From: Pseudomonadota bacterium
GTDB lineage: Bacteria; Pseudomonadota; Alphaproteobacteria; Sphingomonadales; Sphingomonadaceae
Direction of reading: 5' to 3'
Length of the DNA stretch: 64,000 bases
NCBI GenBank assembly: GCA_023423655.1
Contig: JAFAFE010000006.1
Span: forward strand, 744,001-808,000
Shown here one piece after another: positions 15,965 to 24,141 of the stretch (positions within the stretch are counted from its first letter, which is position 1; the number at the start of each line of letters is the position of its first letter). A program made the position numbers and the translations under genes. The notes beneath the pieces were generated by a model that did no database searches, was not told the DNA's origin, and was given only the letters and a program-made list of their open reading frames with translations.

Positions 15965-16740
15965 ACGCCCCGCACCACCACATAAATTCCGGCCCCGATC
16001 ACTACCAATGCGAATAAGCGGTCGAGCAGGTTTTTGTGGGCGGACAGCTTGCGGCCTGCGAGGATACCGAGCATCGACCCTGCCCCCCCGCCCGCAATCA
16101 ACAGGCCGGTGAGCGGCCAATCGACATAGCCGGACAGCGCATAAGAGGCGGCTGTGGTAAACCCCAGTGCGGCGACCACGACAAGCGAGGTTCCGACCGC
16201 ATAACGCAACGGCATATGGGTCGCGGCCATAAGCGCCGGCACGATGAGGAAGCCGCCGCCGATACCAAAAAAGCCCGCAGCCAGCCCTACGCCCAATCCT
16301 GCCGGAAGGAGGCGCGGGAGCAGGATGGCGGCACTATCGCGGGTGAGCCGCACATCGGGATCGGGCGCGCTTTTGCGTGGGCGGAACATCATCACGCCTA
16401 CGCCGATCATCAAAAGGCCGAACAGCAAAAGTAGCCGGGCGCCGTCAAACGCCTTGCCGATTTCCGCACCCATTGCTGCGCCAACCATGCCTGCGCCCGC
16501 AAAGGCCAAGGCGCAGCGCCATTTGACCGTGCCGCCGCGCGCATGGCCGCCGACCCCGATCAGCGCATTGGCCGCGACCGCAACCGCTGCGGTGCCGATC
16601 GCAGCCTGTGTTGACTCTACGCCGACGACATAGACGAGCAACGGCACGGCGAGGATGGAGCCACCCCCGCCGACCAGCCCTAAAATAATGCCGATCACGC
16701 CGCCCGCAGCAAGCGCGAGCAGGATGGTTTCGGGTGCCAT
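15961..16740 (-). CDS. TauE/SafE-family sulfite/sulfur-anion exporter
   Basis: A 259-residue membrane protein with about eight membrane segments and the family's duplicated glycine-rich motif: GLVGGGGSILAVPLLV near residues 22-37 and GFFGIGGGFLIVPALM near residues 160-175. It is the last gene of the minus-strand unit bigR-rhodanese-exporter. In known BigR operons such a protein exports sulfite made by persulfide oxidation. Expression is probably controlled by the repressor at 17285-17599. Confidence 0.92.
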   Translation of the reverse strand: MAPETILLALAAGGVIGIILGLVGGGGSILAVPLLVYVVGVESTQAAIGTAAVAVAANALIGVGGHARGGTVKWRCALAFAGAGMVGAAMGAEIGKAFDGARLLLLFGLLMIGVGVMMFRPRKSAPDPDVRLTRDSAAILLPRLLPAGLGVGLAAGFFGIGGGFLIVPALMAATHMPLRYAVGTSLVVVAALGFTTAASYALSGYVDWPLTGLLIAGGGAGSMLGILAGRKLSAHKNLLDRLFALVVIGAGIYVVVRGV

Positions 16741-16765
16741 ATTTCTATGCCTTCAAGCTTTACTT

Positions 16766-17281
16766 TTATCCGAGCGCCGGACGGTTCCACGGCATGACGC
16801 GCAGCAGGCGGGCCAGACCGCACCAGCCGGTCGCGCCCGCCATCATCAAACCTGCGCCGACAAAGGCGGACAGGCCGAAAAAGGCCGGGGCGACAAGGAA
16901 ACCGAGTATAACACCGGTTACAATCAACGCACCCGCTACCAACTGCACCTGCCGCATGATTTCCAGCGGCTGGCTCTTGTCATGTGCGACCGGCAAGCCT
17001 TCCTTGGCCCAGGCATCGAGCCCGCCTTCGATAATATAACAGGGCGCATCGCCACTCGCTTGGGCAAGCCGCGCGGCATTGCCTTGGGTGCGCGCGCCCG
17101 AACGGCAATGGAATAAAATCTGGCGGTCACCGGTTTCCAGCCCGTCCAGCTTGGCGAGCGGAATGTTGAGCGCGCCCGGAATATGCGTGCGCGCAAATTC
17201 GTCGCTGTCGCGAATATCGACCAGCAATGCGCCATCGCGGATCATGCGTTCGGCGTCACGGGCGGTAATGGATGTCGTCAT
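16766..17281 (-). CDS. Rhodanese fused to a DUF2892-type membrane domain
   Basis: A 171-residue protein. Residues 5-100 are a rhodanese domain with the active-site loop FHCRSGAR; C59 is the expected persulfide carrier. Residues 105-165 hold two hydrophobic segments (LVAGALIVTGVILGFLV and AFFGLSAFVGAGLMMAG) of the DUF2892 type, which anchors the domain to the inner membrane. It starts three bases after the bigR stop. With the dioxygenase it would turn glutathione persulfide into thiosulfate or sulfite. Confidence 0.93.
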   Translation of the reverse strand: MTTSITARDAERMIRDGALLVDIRDSDEFARTHIPGALNIPLAKLDGLETGDRQILFHCRSGARTQGNAARLAQASGDAPCYIIEGGLDAWAKEGLPVAHDKSQPLEIMRQVQLVAGALIVTGVILGFLVAPAFFGLSAFVGAGLMMAGATGWCGLARLLRVMPWNRPALG

Positions 17282-17284
17282 GGA

Positions 17285-17599
17285 TTAAACGTCCTTGCAG
17301 TAAAGTTGGTAAAGGGTGGCGAGCAAGGCTTCGGTGCGCGGATCGGCGATGCGATACCAGAGGGTCTGGCTCTCCCGACGATAGGCAACAAGCCCCTCGT
17401 CCCGCATTTTAGCCAGATGTTGTGACAGCGCCGATTGCGACAATCCCACCCCGTCCGCCAAATCGCCGACGGTCATTTCACCCTGTTCGACAAGCTTGCA
17501 CAGCATCATCAACCGGCGGCCATTGCCGATCGCCTTCAAAAGCTGCGCAACTTCTGCGGCTTTTTCGGTGAACAGGGCCAGATCCATCGGCGGCTTCAT
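17285..17599 (-). CDS. bigR: ArsR-family persulfide-responsive repressor (BigR/SqrR type)
   Basis: A 104-residue winged-helix protein with the ArsR pattern LLKAIGNGRRLMMLCKLVEQG and SQSALSQHLAKMRDEGLV. Cysteines C34 and C101 match the pair that forms a disulfide or tetrasulfide bridge in BigR/SqrR when sulfane sulfur is present. The ATG at 17599 has AAGGAAAC upstream. An in-frame upstream extension would cross the operators and lacks family similarity. It is divergent from the persulfide dioxygenase and probably represses both directions. Confidence 0.93.
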   Translation of the reverse strand: MKPPMDLALFTEKAAEVAQLLKAIGNGRRLMMLCKLVEQGEMTVGDLADGVGLSQSALSQHLAKMRDEGLVAYRRESQTLWYRIADPRTEALLATLYQLYCKDV

Positions 17600-17614
17600 G
17601 CTTGTTTCCTTTAC

Positions 17615-17645
17615 ATTAGATATTGCTAATTTAGATAATTCTAAT
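17615..17645. promoter_or_regulatory. Two tandem BigR-type operator boxes
   Basis: ATTAG-N6-CTAAT at 17615-17630 and TTTAG-N6-CTAAT at 17630-17645 are inverted repeats of equal design sharing one base. They fill the divergent gap between the repressor (start 17599) and the persulfide dioxygenase (start 17679). The AT-rich arms fit BigR-type sites. Confidence 0.8.
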
Positions 17646-17678
17646 ATATTGTCAAGCAATATTGCAATGGAGGCTTTG

Positions 17679-18572
17679 ATGACCGCGCCCATTATCCGCG
17701 CTTTTTTCGATGAACCGACCAATACGGTCAGCTATCTGGTCGCCGATCCGGTGACCGGTGATGCGGCGGTTATTGACCCGGTGCTGGACTTTGATCTGCC
17801 CAGCGGCGAAGTCGATACGCGCTCTGCCGCTGCAATATTGGCGGCGGCCCAGCAGGAAGGCTGGACCATCCGGCTCATCCTCGAAACCCATGCCCATGCC
17901 GACCATCTTTCCGCCGCGCCCTGGCTCAAGGAGCGGACCGGCGCGGACATCGGCATCGGCGAGCATATCCGCGATGTGCAAAAGATTTTCCGTCCGGTGT
18001 TCGGCTTTGAGACAAATGCGGTGCGCACGACAGATTTCGACCGCTTATTCGCGGATGGCGACCATTTTGCGGTCGGCACGCTCAATTTTGAAGTGATGCA
18101 CACGCCGGGCCATACCCCCGCTGACCTCACCTACCGCGTCGGCGATGCGGCCTTTATCGGCGACACATTATTCATGCCCGATTATGGCACCGCACGCGCC
18201 GATTTTCCGGGCGGTGACGCGCGCACGCTCTACCGCTCGATCCGCCGCGTGCTAAGCCTGCCGGACGACACGCGCCTTTTCCTGTGCCATGATTATAAAG
18301 CGCCGGGACGCGACCATTATGTTTGGGAAACCACGGTCGCCGACCAGCGCCGCACGAGCATCCATGTCCATGACGGCATTGACGAGGATGATTTTGTCGC
18401 GATGCGTGAAGCGCGCGATGCGACCCTCCCCGTCCCGCGCCTCTTATTGCCGTCGATACAGGTCAATATCCACGCCGGCCACTTCCCCGAAGCGGAAGCG
18501 AACGGCGTGCGCTATTTGAAGATACCGGTAAAGGCGAAGGCGCATTATCCGCCCAGCGCCTCTTCCGAATAA
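17679..18572 (+). CDS. blh: Metallo-beta-lactamase-fold persulfide dioxygenase (ETHE1/Blh type)
   Basis: A 297-residue MBL-fold protein. The metal motif is ETHAHADH near residues 69-76, with further ligands in HTPGHT and LFLCHDY. This single-iron arrangement with NTVSYLV at the N-terminus is typical of persulfide dioxygenases, which oxidise glutathione persulfide to sulfite. The ATG at 17679 has GGAGG five bases upstream. It is divergent from bigR across the two operator boxes. Its end overlaps the convergent aldehyde dehydrogenase gene by 28 bases, which could let the two transcripts interfere. Confidence 0.92.
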   Translation: MTAPIIRAFFDEPTNTVSYLVADPVTGDAAVIDPVLDFDLPSGEVDTRSAAAILAAAQQEGWTIRLILETHAHADHLSAAPWLKERTGADIGIGEHIRDVQKIFRPVFGFETNAVRTTDFDRLFADGDHFAVGTLNFEVMHTPGHTPADLTYRVGDAAFIGDTLFMPDYGTARADFPGGDARTLYRSIRRVLSLPDDTRLFLCHDYKAPGRDHYVWETTVADQRRTSIHVHDGIDEDDFVAMREARDATLPVPRLLLPSIQVNIHAGHFPEAEANGVRYLKIPVKAKAHYPPSASSE

Positions 18573-19990
18573 GCTGCGAGCGGGAGAGCGGTGCCGGACT
18601 GGCGGATCAGCGCCTGTTTGCGGAAGAAACGCAGCAGGCCGCTATCCCCCATGCGCGATGGGCCGAGACCGCTTTGCCCGAAGCTCGATTTTTCGGCCTC
18701 CCACACAAGGCCGGTGAGCGAGCCGTCATTGATCGACACGCCGCCTGCATTCAGGCGCATACCGACCGCTTCGGCTTCCGCAGTCGTGCCTGCAAAGACC
18801 GACGCCGACAGGCCGAACACACCGCTATTGGCAAGCGCGACCGCTTCATCGACGCTATCGAAAACCGTCACCGGAATGACCGGCCCAAAAGTTTCTTCGG
18901 CCATTACGGCCATATCGTCGGTGACATTGGTGAGGACGGTCGGGCGCAGATATTTGCCGCCGCCCAAGGTTTCGACCGTGCCGCCTGCGAGGATGGTTGC
19001 GCCCTTGGCGACGGCATCGTCCAACTGGCGCTGAACAATCTCCGCTTGGCGGGCAAAGATGAACGGGCCAATTTCGCCCTGATGCACATCGGGATAGTTG
19101 AGCCGCGCGGCTTTGGCTTTGGCAACCAGCGCCTCCAGAAAAGGTTCGGCTATTTCGCGTGCGACATAGATGCGTTCCAATGACTGGCACGCCTGCCCTG
19201 TATTCAGCACCGATGCGCGCAACGCGGTGTCGGCGGCCTTGTCGGGATCGGCGCTTGCCAGCACGATCATCGGATCTTTGCCGCCAAGTTCAAGGCTCGC
19301 CGGAATGAAGGCGCGCGCGGCGGCTTCACCGACCTTGCGCCCTGTCGCGACCGAACCGGTAAAGGCGATGAAGTCCACATGGTCGATGAGCGCAGCCCCC
19401 GTCGCGCCATCACCTTCAATGAGCGCCAGCACTGAGGCCGCTTCCGGTACTTCGGCAAGCGCGGCCATGAGCGGCTTGATAAAGCGCGGGGTGACTTCGG
19501 ACGGCTTCACAATCACCGCACAGCCTGCCGCAAGCGCGGGGATGGCGTCGATCAGCGCGAGCGTCAGCGGGAAATTCCACGGGCTGATGACCCCAAGCAA
19601 TGGGTAGGGCACCAGCCGCGTCGAGGTCGTAATCGTCGGGATTGCGGTCTGGCGGTCGGCGACTTGCGCCGCCGCAATCAGCCCCGGCGCGCTGTCGGCC
19701 CAACGATAGAAGGTCTTGGCCATCGCATCGACTTCGATTTTGGAGATGGCCGCACGGCCCGTATCATCGGTCAGTGCAGCAATCAGCGCCGCGCGGTGGC
19801 GTTCCAGCGCATCGCCCAGCGCGCGCAGCACCACGCTGCGTTCTTCGGGCGTTTTCGCCGCCCATGCCGGTTGTGCGCCGCGGAGCTTGGCGGCCAGCGC
19901 CTCAATCTGGTCCCTGTCCAACGGCGCAATGCTATAATCCGCCGCACCGGTGCGCGGGTTGATGACGGGCATAGTGGGTGCGGCGCTCAT
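18545..19990 (-). CDS. Aldehyde dehydrogenase (coniferyl-aldehyde type)
   Basis: A 481-residue NAD(P)-dependent aldehyde dehydrogenase. The oxyanion asparagine is in SPWNFPLT (N139), the general base in LELGGKDP (E234) and the nucleophile in NTGQACQS (C268). The C-terminal hydrophobic part and overall length match the coniferyl-aldehyde/class 3-like group. It is the last gene of the minus-strand operon starting at 22473 and overlaps the preceding gene as ATGA. It probably oxidises a pathway aldehyde or semialdehyde to the acid. Confidence 0.93.
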   Translation of the reverse strand: MSAAPTMPVINPRTGAADYSIAPLDRDQIEALAAKLRGAQPAWAAKTPEERSVVLRALGDALERHRAALIAALTDDTGRAAISKIEVDAMAKTFYRWADSAPGLIAAAQVADRQTAIPTITTSTRLVPYPLLGVISPWNFPLTLALIDAIPALAAGCAVIVKPSEVTPRFIKPLMAALAEVPEAASVLALIEGDGATGAALIDHVDFIAFTGSVATGRKVGEAAARAFIPASLELGGKDPMIVLASADPDKAADTALRASVLNTGQACQSLERIYVAREIAEPFLEALVAKAKAARLNYPDVHQGEIGPFIFARQAEIVQRQLDDAVAKGATILAGGTVETLGGGKYLRPTVLTNVTDDMAVMAEETFGPVIPVTVFDSVDEAVALANSGVFGLSASVFAGTTAEAEAVGMRLNAGGVSINDGSLTGLVWEAEKSSFGQSGLGPSRMGDSGLLRFFRKQALIRQSGTALPLAAYSEEALGG

Positions 19991-20901
19991 TGTTGCGCCT
20001 CCCAGCTTGCGACAATCTCTTCGCCGGTCGCGACCCAGGCTTCAGGGCGCGCGGCAAGCTGTTGCAACAGACCTTCAAACGCCGAAATGCGATAGGGCAG
20101 CGCCATGATGTAAGGCGTCACATGGAGCGGCAACATCCGCCCGCCATAGTCGCCCGCTTCACCGGCCAGCCAATCAAAGGCGTCGAGCATTTGCGTCGCA
20201 TAGCTATCCGCCGATTGCTGTTGCACCGTGATAATCTGCCGGTCGGACAGTTCATGGTTCAAGGGCAGATTGATAAGGCCATTATTGAACCGATAGGGCA
20301 ATTCGTCATTGACCCAATCGCACGCATAAGTGAGGCCTGCTTCTTTCAATAAATCCGGCGTATTCCAGCTTTGCGAGCGCGCGATGGACAGCCAGCCTTT
20401 GGGGCGCTTACCCGACGCCGCTTCAAGCGAAGCCAGCGATTGGGCAATCAGCGCGCGTTCATCCTCAACCGGCAAACCGCTCGCAATCGTGCCGTTCATA
20501 TCGGTCGAATGGGCGATAATCTCATGGCCGTCCGCCATGATGTCGCGGATGATTTCGGGATAGCGTTCCGCAATCGCGCCATTGGTCGCCACCGATACTT
20601 TGATCCCCGCTTTTTTGAACGCATCAAGCAAGCGGTAAAAACCGACCCGCGTGCCATATTCGCGCGCGGTATAGTGGCGATAATCGGGGTAGCTGGTCTG
20701 CATATGCCCCGGCGCGCGGAACGGCATATCGTTGGGCGTAATCGGGAACCATTCAAGGCTCACACATATCCACACCGCCACTTTCTTGCCGTCGGGCCAC
20801 GCCACCGGCTTGCGGTCGCGCAGCGCCGACCAAGGATAAATTTCATGGTCATAGCCATGCTGACGATGCGGATAGTCGAGATAGGAGGGGTCAAGCGCCA
20901 C
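19987..20901 (-). CDS. PuuE/imidase-like hydrolase of the polysaccharide-deacetylase superfamily (copy 2)
   Basis: A 304-residue protein with the distorted TIM barrel of polysaccharide deacetylases. It groups by pattern with PuuE allantoinase and bacterial imidases, which open cyclic amides: GWLSIARSQSWNTPDLLKEA, and a C-terminal LPLHVTPYIMALPYRISAFE block. The usual H-x3-H zinc motif reads AHSTDMN, so the second histidine is missing. I choose GTG 20901 as the start because AGGAGG lies six bases upstream; ATG 20916 would come before this site. It overlaps the upstream paralogue by 11 bases and the downstream gene by four. Confidence 0.87.
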   Translation of the reverse strand: MALDPSYLDYPHRQHGYDHEIYPWSALRDRKPVAWPDGKKVAVWICVSLEWFPITPNDMPFRAPGHMQTSYPDYRHYTAREYGTRVGFYRLLDAFKKAGIKVSVATNGAIAERYPEIIRDIMADGHEIIAHSTDMNGTIASGLPVEDERALIAQSLASLEAASGKRPKGWLSIARSQSWNTPDLLKEAGLTYACDWVNDELPYRFNNGLINLPLNHELSDRQIITVQQQSADSYATQMLDAFDWLAGEAGDYGGRMLPLHVTPYIMALPYRISAFEGLLQQLAARPEAWVATGEEIVASWEAQQ

Positions 20902-21793
20902 GAGCGGCCTCCTCATAATGATGGGCATAATAATGGTCGGCAATTTCACCGGCACGGGCGATCCATGCGCGGCCATCTTCGGCGATATGGCGCAGCACAT
21001 CGGCGAACGGCCCGATGCGGTGCGGCTGACCGATGAGATAGGCGTGCAAGGGGATGCACATCACCGTCCCCGATGTTTCGCCTTCTTCAGCCAAACGCTC
21101 ATATTGGCGGATCAGCGTGTCGGCATAGTCGCGGGGACTCATATTATAGATGAAGAAGCCATAATGGTCGTTGACCTCAAGGCTATAGGGAATCGAAATA
21201 AGGTTGCCCTGTTTGACCTTCACCGGCTGCGGCTGGTCGTCATGATAAAGGTCACAGGTATAATCTAGGCCATATTCGGCGATAAGGTCCAAGGTATGCG
21301 GCGTGTGGGTGAGCGCAGGCGCGAGCCAGCCGCGAATGGTCTGGCCGGTCGCATCCTTCACCGTGCGGATCGAATCTTCGATAATCGCGCGTTCCTGCGC
21401 TTCATCCATGCCATAGGAATAGCGGGTATTATAAATACCGTGGCTGAAAAACTCCCAGCCACGTTCATTGGCATCGGCCACCACTTCGGGATGATGCTGG
21501 CAGAGCGCGACTGACAGCGACACTGATCCGGGGAAGCCATATTTGGACATCGCCTCCGCCATGCGCCAGTGCGACACGCGGTTACTATGGTCGCGATGGG
21601 CATAACCGACCACATCGGGATGCGGCTTGGTCCAGCTTTTGCGCAGCGGATTGGCGGGCGGGTCTATCTCATAATATTCAAGATTGGGTGCGACCCAAAC
21701 CGCGACCTTCTTGCCGCCGGGCCATTCTATTTTCGGGCGGCCGCGATAGGCGGAAAACTCATAAAGACCGGGATCAGCTTCACCTTCGCGCAT
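20891..21793 (-). CDS. PuuE/imidase-like hydrolase of the polysaccharide-deacetylase superfamily (copy 1)
   Basis: A 300-residue paralogue of the next gene. KKVAVWVAPNLEYYEID near residues 28-44, GWEFFSHGIYNTRYS with H118, GWLAPALTHTPHTLDLIAEY and PLHAYLIGQPHRIGPFADVL match the allantoinase/imidase branch rather than sugar deacetylases. There is no signal peptide, so the substrate is cytoplasmic and small. The two copies side by side could form a heteromer or open two different rings. The start overlaps the isochorismatase-type stop by one base (TGATG). Cyclic-amide hydrolysis is inferred from family and from the amidase-like gene just upstream. Confidence 0.87.
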   Translation of the reverse strand: MREGEADPGLYEFSAYRGRPKIEWPGGKKVAVWVAPNLEYYEIDPPANPLRKSWTKPHPDVVGYAHRDHSNRVSHWRMAEAMSKYGFPGSVSLSVALCQHHPEVVADANERGWEFFSHGIYNTRYSYGMDEAQERAIIEDSIRTVKDATGQTIRGWLAPALTHTPHTLDLIAEYGLDYTCDLYHDDQPQPVKVKQGNLISIPYSLEVNDHYGFFIYNMSPRDYADTLIRQYERLAEEGETSGTVMCIPLHAYLIGQPHRIGPFADVLRHIAEDGRAWIARAGEIADHYYAHHYEEAARGA

Positions 21794-22473
21794 CAGCGGG
21801 CCTCCAGCCAGTCGATCACCGCCTGCACCGGTTCGACATCGGCATATTTGAGCTGGAGATCGGTCAAATTCGCGAAATGATAGCTTTCATGCTTGTCCGC
21901 GCAGGTTTCGATGGGGACAATCGTGCGGAAGCCATAGGACAGTGCATCGACGGCGGTTGCGCGCACACAGCCCGATGTGCTGCCGCCCGTCACGACGACC
22001 GTATCGACCTTGTGCCAGCGCAAATAGCTGGCGAGCGGGGTTTCGAAAAAGGCCGACGGCATCCTCTTGGTATATTGGAGGTCATCCGCTTCAATCTCGC
22101 AGCGCGGATCATAAGCATGGCGTTCGCTGCCATATTTGATGTTCTGGAGCGAATCGGGCGTATCGGTGCGCGTGCCCCACACGCCGGCATCGCCTGCATC
22201 CTCCTTATATCCGACGCGACTCCACACCACCGGCATCCCTTTTTCGCGCGCCAAACGCGAAATAATATTAGCATATTCAATCTGTCGGGGGTCGGTTTCA
22301 TACGCCGTTTTGAATAAATCGGTGCGTGTATAGGCTTGCTGGAAATCGACATTGACGATGGCCAGCTTGTCACCGAAACCGAATTTGTTACGCGCCGGAT
22401 TGGCCATAACCTCTTCAAATAATTGGCGTGCGGTCTTGCCGTCACTCACCATTCGGGTACCGATCAACGTCAT
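21793..22473 (-). CDS. Isochorismatase-family cysteine hydrolase (amidase type)
   Basis: A 226-residue hydrolase with the full Asp-Lys-Cys triad: D43 in VNVDFQ, K136 in YTKRMPS and C169 in STSGCVRATAVDAL. The cis-peptide loop VVTGGSTSGC is close to N-carbamoylsarcosine amidase and maleamate amidase (NicF), which remove ammonia from a half-amide or carbamoyl acid. AAGGAG lies six bases before the ATG. It is first in the operon isochorismatase-PuuE1-PuuE2-ALDH, and operator site 3 lies 60 bases upstream. Acting on a ring-opened half-amide is the simplest reading. Confidence 0.92.
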   Translation of the reverse strand: MTLIGTRMVSDGKTARQLFEEVMANPARNKFGFGDKLAIVNVDFQQAYTRTDLFKTAYETDPRQIEYANIISRLAREKGMPVVWSRVGYKEDAGDAGVWGTRTDTPDSLQNIKYGSERHAYDPRCEIEADDLQYTKRMPSAFFETPLASYLRWHKVDTVVVTGGSTSGCVRATAVDALSYGFRTIVPIETCADKHESYHFANLTDLQLKYADVEPVQAVIDWLEAR

Positions 22474-22533
22474 CCCATGCTCCTTATAAAACGCGACTCA
22501 CACAGTAATTTAAAAAAAAGACTTGTCGAGAGC

Positions 22534-22551
22534 AATTTGTCCGGACAAATT
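22534..22551. promoter_or_regulatory. GntR-type operator, site 3
   Basis: AATTTGTCCGGACAAATT is a perfect 18-base palindrome, the longest of the three. It lies between the divergent isochorismatase-type operon (start 22473) and the alpha/beta-hydrolase operon (start 22559). Only seven bases separate it from the hydrolase ATG, which has no ribosome-binding site, so bound regulator would block transcription start there. Confidence 0.8.
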
Positions 22552-22558
22552 ACACAGC

Positions 22559-24112
22559 ATGACGATCACACGCCACTTCATTCGCATCGGCAATCGCCGC
22601 GTTCATTACCGCAAGGCCGGAACCGGCCCGACCTTGCTCATGGTCCACCAGAGCCCCAGAAGCTCGGCGGAATATGAGCCGTTGATGGAGGAATGGGCGC
22701 AATATTTCACCTGCATAGCACCCGACACGCCGGGCTTCGGCCAGTCCGACCCGCTCCCCGGCACGCCCGAAATTGCCGATTTTTCCAATGCGCTGATCGC
22801 GCTGCTTGATGCGCTCGGAATCGGGCAGACCGCCGCTTACGGCTTCCATTCGGGCGGTATCATTCTGGTCAATGCCGCCAAGCTTCACCCTGAGCGTTTC
22901 ACCGCCTTGTCGGTTGGCGGCTATGCCATCTGGACGCCCGAAGAGCGCGCGATTTTCGACAAGGATTATCTCCCCCCCTTCCAGCCGAGCAATTATGGCG
23001 AGCATCTCACCTGGTTGTGGAACCGGATGCTGGAACAGACCTGGTTCTTCCCCTGGTTCGACGTGCGCCCCGAAGCGCGCATGAGCGTCGCACATGACGA
23101 TGTGGCACGCGTCGATTCGGCAGTGCGCGATATGCTCGACAGCGGCGATGCTTACCGCGCAGGCTATGGTGCCGTCTTGCGTGCCAACCGCGATATTCCG
23201 GGCGTTGACGACAAAACCGTCCCTGTGCTGATCGCCGCCTATAATGGCGATCCGTTGCAAGCCCATATCGCGCGCCTTGGCACCATGCCGCCAAGCTGGC
23301 GCGCCGAAGCGGTGGCAACACCTGCCGACCTTCATACCGTTTGCCTCGCCCATTTGCGCGAGGCCCCCGCGCTCCTCAGCCCCGCCATCGCCGAATCGGG
23401 CGATGGCGGGTTCGTGTCGGCGAAGGGCACGGGCTTTGACGGGCTGATCCATTGGGAAGGCAACCGGCAAGCCGAAACCATCCTGTTGCACGCGCCGGGA
23501 CGCTCGGTGGACTTGCTTGAGACGGGCAATGCGCTGGCGATTGACCTGCCGGGGCATGGCCTCAGCGATGGTTGGGCGGAGGGCGCAACCCCTTCGCTCG
23601 ACGATTGGGCGAGCGTTGTCGCCGATGCGATTGCAGCGGTCAGCACCGCGCCCGCCCGCTCCATCATCGGCGAAGGCGTATCCGCTTTGCTCGCAGCGGC
23701 TGTTGCGGCCAAGCTTGGCGCGCGTGATTGGGGCGCGACCGACGCGCACATTCCTATGCCCGATGCAAGCGCAGCTTGGGCTGACCAAGCCATTCCCGAC
23801 CAGACCCCGGACCGCCACGGCGCTTATCTGAACGCGGTGTGGAATGCGGTGCGGGGCGCGCATTTCTTCTGGCCCTGGTTCGATGCCAAGGCCGCTAATG
23901 CGATAGGCTTCAGCGCGGACGCGATTACGCCGGAAGCCCTTGCGCGCGAACATAAGAGCCTCATCCGCGCGCGGTCGGGGCGGGCCTTGCTCGCAACCCT
24001 TCTCGCCGCCGACCGCGATGCGCTGCTTGCCGCAGCGCCGCCGGTAGGCCCATGGGACAAGGCCGATTGGGCCATGTCCCGCACCGACATTTGGAGCCCG
24101 TCCGGGCGCTGA
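22559..24112 (+). CDS. Two-domain alpha/beta hydrolase; second domain degenerate
   Basis: A 517-residue protein, nearly twice the usual length. Domain 1 (residues 1-285) has an oxyanion-type MVHQSPRSS, a nucleophile elbow GFHSGG (S98) and a cap with LTWLWNRMLEQTWFFPWFD. Domain 2 (about 298-517) repeats this plan: IDLPGHGLSD, then GEGVSA where the elbow serine is lost, and a matching cap LNAVWNAVRGAHFFWPWFD. It is therefore an internal duplication in which the second copy has lost catalysis. The ATG at 22559 has no ribosome site and follows operator site 3, so translation may be close to leaderless. It starts the operon running to 28814. Ester, amide or C-C hydrolysis are all possible. Confidence 0.88.
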   Translation: MTITRHFIRIGNRRVHYRKAGTGPTLLMVHQSPRSSAEYEPLMEEWAQYFTCIAPDTPGFGQSDPLPGTPEIADFSNALIALLDALGIGQTAAYGFHSGGIILVNAAKLHPERFTALSVGGYAIWTPEERAIFDKDYLPPFQPSNYGEHLTWLWNRMLEQTWFFPWFDVRPEARMSVAHDDVARVDSAVRDMLDSGDAYRAGYGAVLRANRDIPGVDDKTVPVLIAAYNGDPLQAHIARLGTMPPSWRAEAVATPADLHTVCLAHLREAPALLSPAIAESGDGGFVSAKGTGFDGLIHWEGNRQAETILLHAPGRSVDLLETGNALAIDLPGHGLSDGWAEGATPSLDDWASVVADAIAAVSTAPARSIIGEGVSALLAAAVAAKLGARDWGATDAHIPMPDASAAWADQAIPDQTPDRHGAYLNAVWNAVRGAHFFWPWFDAKAANAIGFSADAITPEALAREHKSLIRARSGRALLATLLAADRDALLAAAPPVGPWDKADWAMSRTDIWSPSGR

Positions 24113-24141
24113 ATAATCCCGTGTAACCAAGGAGAGTAGTT

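Noticed and set aside
22550..24130. A 526-codon minus-strand open frame opposite the two-domain hydrolase
   Set aside because: It is His/Arg-rich without any domain, and the plus strand carries a recognisable duplicated fold.
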